DNA from: Coenobita brevimanus
Lineage: Eukaryota; Arthropoda; Malacostraca; Decapoda; Coenobitidae
Direction of reading: 5' to 3'
NCBI GenBank assembly: GCA_032717465.1
Contig: CM064712.1
Location: 22,341,785 to 22,405,784, forward strand
Length of the DNA: 64,000 bases
The notes beneath the pieces are model-generated. The model searched no databases and was not told where the DNA came from. It saw nothing but the letters and a program-made list of their open reading frames with translations. A program made the translations under genes and the position numbers. Below are positions 11,846 to 24,055 of this stretch, in pieces; positions within the stretch are counted from its first letter, which is position 1; every line of letters begins with the position of its first letter.

Positions 11846-12156
11846 TATTTAACTGCACAGTGTATTAATACTACAGTAATTAGTTGTATGTGTTATTTTT
11901 TTATGTCTGTACAATAGTATAGCACTGTATATGTGTATTGCATACATCTATATAGGAGGGGTAAAGTTTTAGTGGGGGGTCTAGTGGGGTCCTGGAATGC
12001 ATCCCCCCCCTTTGTATGTATATTTCAATGGACAAAATCGTTCCGATATTCGAAATTTCGGATTACAAAAGTTTTTTTTGGTCCCTATCCCTTTCATATT
12101 TTTTTTTGGTCCCTATCCCTTTCATATTTTGAGGACTCATTGTGTATACATATATA

Positions 12157-12167
12157 GGCTATATATA

Positions 12168-12208
<41 letters not shown>

Positions 12209-12235
12209 CTTTATATACTGTTCTGTATGTATATA
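12157..12235. repeat. TA-rich microsatellite
   Basis: Interrupted (TA)n tract between the Tigger ending at 12142 and the element starting at 12236. Confidence 0.85.
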
Positions 12236-13443
12236 CAGCAAACTCGCCCGGAACACGTTCTTGCCGAACGCGCTCGCAATTATACACGATTAGTGCTGGG
12301 ATATGTATAAGATAACGTAAGATTAAAGAACCATTACGAAAACTATATATTTACACAAGAGAGGCCTTTGATAGGCCAAATCCTCGAACATCAGCTCAGC
12401 ACGCACGGTTTGTTTTGATCACGTGATGTGATTCGCTGTACTGCTTTTCCTCAGTGCTGTATTTGTAAGTTAAATATTTACAGTACTGTTCTGGTAAGTT
12501 TATGTGTAAGTTAAAGTATTATTAAATAACGTTCAAGCAAGAAATAAGGCCTTATGACTAGTTTTCTGATAGGCATCAGAATATTATCTTTTTCATTTGT
12601 TTGTTAAATATTTGCTGTACTGCTTTTCCACAGTACTGTATTTGTAAGTTAAATATTTACTATTCTGGTATGCACCTGTAAGTTAAAGCACTTAAAGAAA
12701 GTTAAAGCATTAAATAAAGCTTTGTAACCAGTTATAGATTACACACGATCGGTGGGTTCCAAGACAATTCGCCATCATGTCAATTCCCCGTCAAAACATG
12801 AACGATTCCCCATCAGGACAATTCGCACCCTGTATGATTCCCCGTCATTCTGTAAATATATTAATTAATCAATACTTTTATAAATATACTTATTATTAAT
12901 TAATCAATACTTTAATAACTATATTTCAGGGGGATCCATCAAAGTCTATGTTGTCTTGTTATTGTTGTGACGGCGAACTGGCTTGACAGCGAATGGTCCA
13001 GAAACCATTTTGCTCCCTAGACTCCCTAGGCGTGGTGTTTTGCTGTTGTCTGCCATTGGTGATCAATATGAGGCACTTTGGGTGGCTGGAGGGTTCATTT
13101 GGTGTTGTGGCTTGCAAGTACAGTGCTGCACAGCAAGGCTTCGACGTGCAGGTGCGTGGGCACGGGGCAACATTCCGACGCCAACTGGTTTCGGCATCGG
13201 AATGTTGCCTTGTGTTTGTGTGTTGGTGTTTTGCTGTGCAATGCTGTGTTTGTGAGTTGTGACATTGGATGGGCCTTCTGAGCACTTGGGGTGCTTCATA
13301 TTGATTACCAATGGCAGATGGCAGCGGGGGACCACGTTTGGGAGATCTAGGGAGCAAAATAAGGAGTAGTTAAAACTTACGCGGTTTCACGCCGAACGCG
13401 CCACGTTAGGAACAAAACCCAAGCGTTGGGGGCGAGCTTGCTG
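12236..13443. mobile_element. Tigger-type non-autonomous element with internal palindrome
   Basis: The left end CAGCAAACTCGCCCGGAACACG (12236) pairs with the complement of the right end, which starts CAGCAAGCTCGCCCCCAACG (to 13443). TA flanks the right end (13444-13445). The right 400 bp closely matches the left end of the Tigger at 19929-21998. There is no transposase; a 350-bp imperfect palindrome fills the right half. Confidence 0.7.
13007..13360. repeat. imperfect palindrome with about 170-bp arms
   Basis: The left arm starts ATTTTGCTCCCTAG (13007); its complement closes the right arm at 13360. Both arms hold a TGCCATTGGT.ATCAATATGA phrase. The centre is a tight hairpin: GGCAACATTCCGACGCC (13166) against GGCATCGGAATGTTGCC (to 13209) with a 10-nt loop. 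One arm plus the central hairpin also occurs at about 20023-20208. Confidence 0.75.
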
Positions 13444-13654
13444 TATATATGAAGTGCTACCCTAAAGTTCCAGTAATTTGAACAGAGGGAGCCAACTGTT
13501 TGCAGTTTTGCCTTTTGCCACCACAAGGAGTCAGCAGCACCCCTTGTGCATCTTTGTAGCCCCAGCCGTGTCTGTGAGTGGACGTGTTGTTGAGTAACGC
13601 TTACTATTGTAACATGGTGTGTAGGTGGTTTGGCGGTTTTGCAATGGTGGACCA
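13444..13654. other. short spacer without gene
   Basis: A roughly 210-bp stretch between the Tigger-type element and the mariner relic. It shows no recognisable coding sequence and may be mariner-derived sequence too diverged to read. Confidence 0.4.
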
Positions 13655-14120
13655 ATGGCGCAGCAACGTCAAGTCGACGTTGATCGTTTTCTTTCAATAT
13701 CCAAGGGATTGTTCACAAGGAATTTGTCCCATCCGGTCAGTCTGTCAGCGGAAAGTTTTACTGTGAAGTTTTGCAACGTCTGAGGGAGAACATCCACTGC
13801 AAACATCCAGAAAAGTGGAAGAACAAGGACTGGGTCCTGCATCATGACGATGCCCCCACCCACAGATCAGTTGTTGTCCGGCAGTTCCTGGCTTCCACTA
13901 ACAGGGTAGTCTTTCCCCACCCACCCTGTTCACTTGACCTTGCCCACTGCGACTTTTTCCTGTTTCCCAAGCTGAAATTATGACTGAATGGGCGTTGATT
14001 TGACTCGATTGAGGAGATCCAGATGGAATCGCAGGAGGGACTCAAGACCATCATGCCTGAAGCTTTTGGGGATGCATGGACCTGTGGAAAAAAACGCTGG
14101 GACTACTTTGAAGGCGACAG
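13655..14120 (+). pseudogene. mariner transposase, C-terminal half (DD34D)
   Basis: The segment reads NVKSTLIVFF, then after a 1-nt shift near 13697 continues NIQGIVHKEFVPSGQ, and in the frame from 13771 carries HHDDAPTHRS and PHPPCSLDLAHCDFFLFPKLKL. The last two blocks hold the second and third catalytic Asp, 34 residues apart, the mariner DD34D signature. Two in-frame TGA codons (13981 and 13996) interrupt the tail before FDSIEEIQ and the WDYFEGD end. There are no terminal repeats and the N-terminal half is missing. LINE family B starts immediately after. Confidence 0.85.
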
Positions 14121-14138
14121 TGAGAACTATGATGTAAG

Positions 14139-17085
14139 GTGGCGGTGGACTCATCACCCTGGTACACAAATCCATCAACTTTGCAGATACCAGTGCACAC
14201 ACAAAGTCACTTCTCCCCCCACATGACACAACAGAAATACAATCAATTAAAATACGCACTGGTAACAAATCACACATAACAATCGCTAACACATACATTC
14301 CCCTCCAGGCATCCCCGACAGTACCACACAGTTACTCTCCACAGATACACCACATCACTAACATACCCAACATCATCCTGGATGGTGATTTCAACACCAA
14401 GTCGTCGGGCTGGCATGTCAACAACCCTAGACACAGACAGAGGGCTGGTAGTACAATCCCAGACAGATCATCTTTTCATACTGAACAATCTAGACCAACA
14501 TACCCATATCCCCCACCAAGCCCTCCTCCTCCCATCATCCCCAGACATCACCTTCTGCTCCCCAAACCTCACTCCCACTACATCTTGGAGAGTGGTCAAA
14601 ACCCTAGGTTCTGATCACCTCCCAGTCATCATCACTACCAAAACCAGAATCACCCCAGCTGGCCACAGACACACATACACTAATTATAAAAGAGCCAACT
14701 GGGAAGCCTTTGCAACTGAAACAGAACAACATTTCAAAACACTAAACAGTACACCCATCACAAACATCAACACTGCTGTGCACCCTTTCAATACAATTAT
14801 ACAAGATGCAGACAAAAGACACATCCCTAGAGGCAACAGTACAACCCCAACTTCACACCAGAAATTCAAGGCCTCATCAGACAACGGGACACACTGCGAC
14901 ACTCCCCAACACCCCATACACAAGACACCATACAACAAATACAAGAACTCAACACTCAAATAAACAATAAAATATCGGAATAGCAGACACTAAACTGGAG
15001 TAATTATCTCCAAACACTTGACCACAAAACAAACATCAGCAAACTCTACAGAACACTAAACAGCATCACACTCTCCAACATCAACACTACACACTCACAT
15101 GCCGCCATCACAACAACAGACACCATACCTTCAAACAAACAACAAGCAAACACTCTTATCAATCATCTTTCACAAGTCAGCCATCTAAACCCCCGTCTCA
15201 AAGACCGACGTATCATCCAATGTAAGAGACAGTTCCCCACAGACCCAGACTACGCACCTTTCATTTACAACCAGACGAAGCACATCATTAACAACCTCAA
15301 GCACTCATCTGCCTGTGGACCAGACAACATAAGCAACATTCACCTTAAACACCTTGGACCACAAGGCATACAAGCACTCACCAACATATCAAACTACAGC
15401 TACTCACACAACATAATACCCAACATCTGGAAGCATGGCATTATCATCACTATCCCCAAACCCAACAAAGACCCCATGTTACCTTCCTCACACCACCCCA
15501 TCACACTCCTCTGCACCCCCTCTAAAGTCACTGAACGACTGATACTACTAGTCACACCTCACATTCCCCTAGCCCAGTCACAACATGTCTTTAGGCCACT
15601 ACACTCCACAAACACTCTTCTTACAGACCTTACACAGAGAGTTTTCGATGGCATGAATTCAGCTAGGCCACAACACAGAACACTCATAATCAAACTAGAA
15701 ATCAGCAGAGCTTTTGATGCCATCACCCGCCACAACCTCACAAACAAAATACTCAACACAAACATGTACAATAACACAAAAAGATGGTTGGCAAACTACT
15801 TAGCTGGCAGAAATGCACATGTAACATTTGCTGGTCAGTCTTCTAACATCAGAAACTTCACAACTGGCTTCCCCCAAGGATCTGTTTTGTCCCCTACACT
15901 CTTTAACCTATACATGCACGACATACCCACACCCCAAACACCACAGATACACATAGATTCCTATGAACTTGCTGTAACACTTACATGTTCGCGCTAAAAC
16001 GCAAGCACAGCTACACCCGTCCTCCAACCTTACCTCAACACACTACACGAATGATTCACCACAAACAGGCTCAGAATAGCCCCAGCCAAATCTACAGTGA
16101 CCCTTCTCACAAACTGGACAGCAGAACACAGTCACATCCCACACCTCACCATAAACAACACTCCCCCACCACACACACACACAAAATCCTTGGTGTAACA
16201 TACATCAGTGTCATTTAAACAACACATCACAAACATTAAAAATAATATAACACCAAGACTCAATGCCTTGAGGTCACTTGCCCATACAACACTCTGACAC
16301 AACAAAGAAGCCACCACCACAGTATACAAACAATACATACATTCTGTGATGAAGTACGCAAGCCCTGCCTGGGCTCCTAACCTACAACACTCTACAGACC
16401 ATACAGAACAAGACCCTAAAAATAATCACAGACTGCACAGCTACTACACCCACAGACCACCTGCATCAAGAAACCAAAGTCCTCAAAGTTAGGGATCACC
16501 TAGACATGAGAGGCACCCAGATTCTTGCTGCAGCCTCCACAAACCCACAATATCCACTACAGTACATGGCAGCACATCCACCCACACCAAGGAACATCAA
16601 AACAACACCCAGCACACGATATCGTACACAAATACTGTCATCTCTCCCCCCTCGCCCACCTCAGACCAGCTTCCAGAAGCATATCCACACTCAGATCACT
16701 CGCCACTCCATTCAGTCACTTAAAGACAACACACGGCTGCATGCATGGCCTCCTGACATCCACCCTTCTGAATCCTGGCTCCCTCGTGTTGACAGGGTCC
16801 ACCTGGCCAGGCTGAGATGTGGGCACCATCCAGCCCTCTTAAGCTACCAGAAGTGGCTGGATGACTCCGTCGCTGATGCCTGTCCAGGATGTAACACAGC
16901 ACCCCTTACTATTAAGCACATTATGGAAGACTGCATTGCGCTCAGTCACCTACGCCAACAACACAACATACACTCTTTGAGAGCGCTGTGGGAAAGCCTG
17001 GTCTCGGCCATGGCCTTCCTAAGGGGCTTGGGGCTGTTCAGCCAGACTGCCTAGGGAACAACTACTACTAGTACTACTAGGAGGT
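14139..17085 (+). mobile_element. LINE family B copy 1, 5' truncated, (CTA)n tail
   Basis: Sense copy beginning in the endonuclease at GGTGGACTCATCACC and ending after the stop at 17054 with an ACTACTACTA-type tail (17061-17080). Other copies: 50078-53710 and 53722-54690 (both minus strand), and 56652-57866 (plus). Confidence 0.85.
14148..17054 (+). pseudogene. LINE B protein: endonuclease, RT and C-terminal Cys/His motif
   Basis: The endonuclease part shows ILDGDFNTKSSGWH (about 14370-14410) and LGSDHLPVIITT (about 14610-14640). The reverse transcriptase (15476-15997) has LEISRAFDAITRHNL and [21 protein letters not shown]. The catalytic Y-A-D-D box is lost: the sequence after the SY pair is scrambled and the frame ends at 15997. 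The C-terminal part (16506-17054) includes RLRCGHHPALLSYQKW and a CPGC...H....C cluster typical of Jockey/I-type LINE ends. At least four frame breaks make it inactive. Clade (Jockey, I or Nimb type) is uncertain. Confidence 0.8.
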
Positions 17086-17140
17086 AAGGTAACCTATTTT
17101 TCTGCAATATTAAAATTGCTGGAACTTTTGGGTATCATCT

Positions 17141-17146
<6 letters not shown>

Positions 17147-17195
<49 letters not shown>

Positions 17196-17245
17196 TATAT
17201 ATATATATGTATATAGTTATATGTATGTATCATCTTGCGTATATA
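17147..17245. repeat. (TA)n array
   Basis: About 64 bp of near-perfect TA followed by degenerate TATG units, ending at the left terminus of the Tc1-like element. Confidence 0.9.
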
Positions 17246-18628
17246 CAGTGCTCATCATAAGTATCAAGCACCCTGCGTCCCTCCTACGAAACAATCTTTT
17301 CAACATTGAAAAAACATATAAATAATGCATTTTATTTACCTTTAATGCTTGGTAGGGTATCCTTTACGCTTCTTCACGGACCTGAGACATCATGGAAGTG
17401 AAAGGACGAGGCTCCTCAGGTGCTGGGGTGGTATTTTGTCCCAGGAGTCACGAATGGCTGCTTCCAGCTTAGGCAGAGAGCTGACGTCCTTCCCTTGGAG
17501 ATTCTTCTTTACGAGGTACCAGAGGTTTTCTATCGGGTTGAGGTCTGGGCTATTGCCTGGCCAGTCTTTCATGAAGGAGACCTTGCAGTCACAAAACCAG
17601 CTGGTGACCGATTTGGCATTGTGAGCAGGTGTACCGTCCTGCTGAAACACTCGTGCACCTGTTAGCTCGAAGGACTCAGGTAAATGATCACAAAGAAGCT
17701 CCAGATAAACATCCTGATTCACTCTGCAGTTCTTGGGAAGCACAACAAGCTTCCCCAAACCCTTACCCGAGAAACAACCCCATACCATGAGTGAATCAGG
17801 GTGTTTAACTGTGCTCTTTATGTAACGGGGGTCAAGCGGGTCACTACCTTTGCGCCGGTACACACATGCTCCTCAATTACAGGTAACACTAAACGTTGCC
17901 TCATCAGACCACAACACTGACAGCCATTTGTCCTCACCCCAGTTAAGGTACTTGTTAGCAAAGGCAAGCCTACGAAATCGCTGGTTACATGTAAGAAGAG
18001 GCTTTCTCACAGGCCTGTGACTTGTGTAACCAAGTTCATGCACTCTTCGAGACACCATGCGCACAGAAACCTCACCAAACACTTCCGGGTTGCTCTCCTT
18101 AATTTTCCTTGCACTCACACGAGGATTAGACTCTACTGCACGTTTTAGAACATTAACAGACCTCAAGGAAGTTTTCCTGGGCCTACCAGACCGCGGTTTC
18201 TTTGTGGGAACATCACCACTGTTTTCCACTCGAAAACGGGCACACCACCGCCTCACTGGATCGAGCCACACTAATTTCCTTCGTGGGGTGGCCTGGCTCC
18301 TTTAGAGCAATGATCTGTGATATGATTTCACTTGAAAGTTCACGGGTAGGGGCCATAACAACGTGGTGAAAGCCAAAACACTGCGGGACACTAGGTACAA
18401 AATGGTGCAAGAAGAGAGGGAGACGCGGCGGAGTTCCTCTCTCTCACGCAGCCCGTAAGCAACTGAGGCAGGAGCCAACCAGTGTGCAGTAAGGCCTCAA
18501 GCTCCCGTGACGTCATGCTAGCGCCCCAAACATCTGGCTCAATTTTTAGTACCAAAAGTGGGTGAATCTTTTTTCGCTAAAAGTATTGCGTGTCCTGCCA
18601 TAGGCACTCGATACTTCTGACAAGCACC

Positions 18629-18629
<1 letters not shown>
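17246..18629 (-). mobile_element. Tc1-like transposon, DD35E type
   Basis: The left end CAGTGCTCATCATAAGTATC (17246) pairs imperfectly with the right end, whose complement reads CGGTGCTTGTCAGAAGTATC (18629). TA lies on both sides. The length of 1384 bp and a single transposase on the minus strand fit a Tc1 element. Confidence 0.85.
17390..18356 (-). pseudogene. Tc1-like transposase, one frameshift and one stop
   Basis: The ATG at 18356 opens MAPTRELSSEIISQIIALKE, the first helix-turn-helix. A frameshift near 18260 leads into 18271-17873 with RWCARFR, KPRSGRPRKTS (GRPR-type hook), RMVSRRVHELG and LWSDEATF (first catalytic Asp). An in-frame TGA lies just after SVTCN (17873-17875). The frame then continues through VWGCFSGKGLGKL, VFQQDGTPAH (second Asp) and PGNSPDLNPIENLW (Glu) to 17390. 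I count 35 residues between the second Asp and the Glu, so DD35E rather than the common DD34E. It is inactive but only lightly damaged. Confidence 0.88.

Positions 18630-18673
<44 letters not shown>
18630..18673. repeat. (TA)n array
   Basis: Perfect TA run shared between the right end of the Tc1-like element and the left end of the next Tigger element. Confidence 0.95.
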
Positions 18674-18676
<3 letters not shown>

Positions 18677-19724
18677 TACCCTCGCGTCCAACACGGTAAT
18701 ATTGTCATGCATGGGTCCCGTGTTGGACCAAAAACGTGTTGGACAAACAACAGAGCTTATGGGGAAAAACAAATTATGTCGGCAACCCTAGGAAAAGTCA
18801 CCCTAAATACCTACCATATACCTATACATATATTGGTACTACTGTAATTATAATAAATGGTACTGTGCTATGAATGATAACTAACCTTTTAGGATTGTGT
18901 TGGTGGGCTTGCTGGGAATGGAAGATGGTATCCAAGGCTGTAGGTAGTCCTACTGGGTCCCTGGAGGACGGCTGCTGGCGTCACTAGCGGGTAATGGCTG
19001 CTGCTCCTCCTCAACCGCCCTCATAAATCCTTCGAAATCACACTCAGAGTCACTATCTTCGTCCACAGCCATGGAAGGTTCTGCTTCTGCCTGTCCTAGC
19101 ACTCTGTAAGCCTTCACTGCTGCCAGGATCTTGTCTTGGTTTTTTATTATGGTCCTCACGTTGGCTTCATTCATGTCGTAGGCCTTGGCAATGTCAACTT
19201 TCCTCTCCCCTTTCTTCTTCCTCTCGATGCTTTCTAGCTTGATGGCCTGAGGGAGGTGTCGCTGCTTCTTGGGGTTCTCAGAAGGCTTCCTAGGCATCGT
19301 GAGCAGGGTAAAATGCAGTAACAAGGGCAGAAAATGCAGCAAGAAAAAAGCACCTTCCAATGCGAATTATGCGACTGAGTGGTGCTATGGCGGGAGAAAT
19401 TTAAAGAAAACATCACCTGAGAGCAGAAGCATTTTTAATGGGGCGACATCACGATCACCTCATGATAGTGGGCGGGGGAGGCTACTTGATCGGAAGTTTT
19501 TATTGGCTGTCAGCATCACGGGAACGTCCAGTATGACTGTGTTGGACAGGGGGTGATCGTGCTAGAGGCGAACTCTGCGGATTTCACCCACTTCTCAGAG
19601 CTCCGTCCGTATTATGCTAATGCACCCGGGTTACAGTAATTAAATCAAATTAAATCTTACTAATTATTGCTCTCCGTGCTGGACACGAATCGTGCTGGAC
19701 AAACGCGTGTTGGACGCAAGGGTA

Positions 19725-19727
<3 letters not shown>
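18674..19727 (-). mobile_element. Tigger-type element with deleted transposase core
   Basis: The ends CAGTACCCTCGCGTCCAACACG (18674) and CGTGTTGGACGCAAGGGTACTG (to 19727) are near-perfect inverted repeats, with further GTGTTGGAC/GTGCTGGAC words just inside each end. TA flanks both sides within (TA)n arrays. It contains one short intact ORF on the minus strand. Confidence 0.85.
18950..19297 (-). CDS. short Tigger-derived DNA-binding protein, 115 aa
   Basis: Starts at the ATG at 19297 (MPRKPSENPKKQRHLPQAIKL); the longer frame upstream begins with a hydrophobic stretch that is unlikely to be native. Residues 15-65 follow the psq/CENP-B helix-turn-helix of Tigger transposases: KLESIERKKKGERKVDIAKAY, then VRTIIKNQDKI. 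The catalytic Asp domain is absent; after VKAYRVLG the protein passes straight into an acidic tail (DEDSDSECDFEGFMRAVEEE) of the kind found at Tigger C-termini. The ORF is uninterrupted, so an in-frame deletion fused the two ends. A product that binds the terminal repeats without cutting is conceivable; expression is unknown. Confidence 0.6.
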   Translation of the reverse strand: MPRKPSENPKKQRHLPQAIKLESIERKKKGERKVDIAKAYDMNEANVRTIIKNQDKILAAVKAYRVLGQAEAEPSMAVDEDSDSECDFEGFMRAVEEEQQPLPASDASSRPPGTQ

Positions 19728-21998
<2,271 letters not shown>

Positions 21999-22000
21999 TA

Positions 22001-22516
22001 CAGGAAATGAATGGGGTCCCATCTCTGTTTCTCAATAAGTCAAATTCAGCTTTAAACTCGTTTAAGTTTTTAGACTGGACGATCTCTTTGTCCAGGCTAT
22101 TCCACAGGTCTATACATCTATAAGGAAAACTATATTTCTTGATATCCTCCAAGCAGATTGGCTTCTTCAATTTCCTTCCATGTCCTCTTGTTACTCTTGT
22201 ATCCCATAAAAACAGATCTTCTCTGTCAGTTTTTTCTACTCCCATCATGGTCCTGAACACTGCAATCATGTCGCCCTTCGTTCTCCTTTCCTCTAAGGAA
22301 GGCAAATCCAGCATTCCCAGCCTCTCTCTTTACGACATCTGCCAGACTGGGAACCATCTTGGTTGCTGTTCTTTGTATTCTCTCAGTCTTGTTTATATCT
22401 TTCTGTTTGTGTGGGCACCACACTACTGCTGCATATTCTAACCTGGGACAGATCATGGCCACTATCAATTTTTTCATCATCTCATCATCCATATAATGAA
22501 ATGCTACTGTTATGTT
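22001..22516 (-). pseudogene. CR1-like LINE, RT C-terminus (3' part)
   Basis: Minus-strand frames 22492-22226 and 22314-21979 give MDDEMMKKLIVAMICPRLEYA, CPHKQKDINKTERIQR and, after a frameshift near 22310, LPSLEERRTKGDMIAVFR, RGHGRKLKKP and CIDLWNSLDKEIV. These are standard CR1/L2-type C-terminal motifs. The upstream part of the same protein lies at 32395-32140, beyond the LTR retrotransposon. Confidence 0.8.
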
Positions 22517-22520
22517 AGTC

Positions 22521-23060
22521 TATGGGACTACATAATAGATAGATAAATAAATAGATAGATAGAGAGACAGATAGAAGCAGGAAGTCAAATGATGAGAAGG
22601 TGTTGTGTCTGCTAGAATCTAGCAGCGCTAAACATTACACGGAGGAAAGCTGACGACAGCGGCCAGTAAGGAGATGATGCAGTTAGCTGTCAGCAGTCCT
22701 CTCGTGAGAAAGTTCTGTTGCCATGAGGAACATACGTGACACACACACCCTACTACACCAGATTTTAGGAAAGAGAGTTTAGAAGGAGACAAGCGACCCT
22801 AGAGAGAGGTCGAGACGGAGATTAGTCTTAGAACAGAGAGAGAGAGAGAGAGATAGCGAGACAGGGAGGTAGCTACCCAGGACTTATACTATTATACCTG
22901 TTTAATATTTCCAAGACAAATAAAAATAGTCCCATACTATTCTTTACCTCTCCCGTCACTACATGACATCTGGTGGGGAAACTACTACAAGATATAAAAG
23001 CCGCTCGACCACAAGTCTAAAATATACTTCTCTACAAGTAACTACAAAGTCTTTATGACA
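22521..23060 (+). repeat. 5' LTR
   Basis: Begins TATGGGACTACATAATAGAT and ends TCTTTATGACA. By eye it is identical to the 3' LTR except for one extra AG unit in the (AG)n tract near 22837-22852. It contains a TATAAAA box. Confidence 0.93.
22993..22999 (+). promoter_or_regulatory. LTR TATA box
   Basis: TATAAAA preceded by AAGA, 61-67 bp before the LTR end. It is repeated in the 3' LTR at 32068-32074. It is the likely core promoter of the retrotransposon RNA. Confidence 0.6.
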
Positions 23061-23062
23061 TT

Positions 23063-23080
23063 TGGTAGCAGCGAACGAAT
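23063..23080 (+). promoter_or_regulatory. candidate primer-binding site
   Basis: TGGTAGCAGCG begins 2 nt after the 5' LTR, the usual position for a tRNA primer-binding site, and starts with the expected TGG. I cannot assign the tRNA from sequence alone. Confidence 0.55.
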
Positions 23081-24055
23081 ACGAACCTCGTCTACGAATC
23101 AACATTAAATTCCTACAAAATATCAAGATTGACAACAACCAACAATATCAGCTCCTGCCCCTCCGTCTCCCAGATCATTACGCTGATGCAGAGGTCAAGA
23201 GATCACTCGACGCCTTGCAAGTAGCTTAACGACAAACCAGCAAATCTGCGGACATCGTCTCCGAATTAAAAGCAAATTTCTACAAATGCAACCGAGACTA
23301 CAAGATTAGCTTCAGTTCTACAAAGTCTACAGCCATCTACAATCAACTACAGCCATCTACAATCAACTACAATTAACAACTCTACGTCGTCTGTATAATC
23401 TTCTACACGCACCTACAAGTAGCGGCAGTCTTCATCCCACAACGAATAAATCACTAGAGAAAAGGACAGAGAAAACTTCCACATAGAATAAAGGGAACAA
23501 ACAAACGAAGAGTGAGACACGACTCACAACTCATCTTCACTCAAGTTACTCATCGCTACTCATTCACTCACCACAGCTACCAGTGTGGGAAGCCGACGTC
23601 ACCATGTGCTGAGATGACATCACAACGCGAGTCTGCCATGCCAAGCAACGTGTGACTGACACCAGGCACTTCTCACCCACTACTCATTACTCATTATTCA
23701 CATAGCTCCTACTCATATTCACTTATTTTCACAGTTAAGTTGGAAATTCGACGTTCTATGTTGAGGTTTGCCTGGGACAGCCGTTAACCACTACAAATAC
23801 CAGGCCATGGAGTTTCCTGAGTAATATCGTCCATCAACACACCACTAGAATTATCAAGAGATCTTCAATCAAACCTGTATTTTCTTCCGAGATCGACTTT
23901 TGTATCGACACACCTCTACGATCTGTATCAAGTGGGTAAAATTATACTTGCTCATTTCTTCTCAGTGCTAAAATTAGCTATATTCAACCTATTTACTCAT
24001 CTAGTTTGCTAGGACATAAATAAACAAGAGGCGTATTTCATAACATCATATCTTA
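23081..24055 (+). other. gypsy 5' leader, no ORF
   Basis: About 975 bp of A/C-rich sequence between the primer-binding site and gag, with short repeats such as CAACTACAGCCATCTACAAT (23328-23370). No coding potential is seen. It probably holds the packaging signal; no structure was tested. Confidence 0.6.

Larger units (their letters stand above)
9974..12142 (+). mobile_element. Tigger/pogo element, internally deleted, hosting a second Tigger
   Basis: The left end is CAGTGAATCCTTGAAATACG (9974) and the right end is TTTTGAGGACTCATTG (to 12142), an imperfect inverted pair, both lying in TA-rich sequence. It carries the N-terminal part of a Tigger transposase at about 10293-10590 and is then interrupted at 10604-11845 by another Tigger-type element. 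After the interruption only non-coding 3' sequence follows, so most of the transposase had already been lost. Confidence 0.7.

Noticed and set aside
22919..22924. AATAAA in the LTR as polyadenylation signal
   Set aside because: It lies upstream of the TATA box, so it would be in U3 and unlikely to serve the 3' end formed in R.
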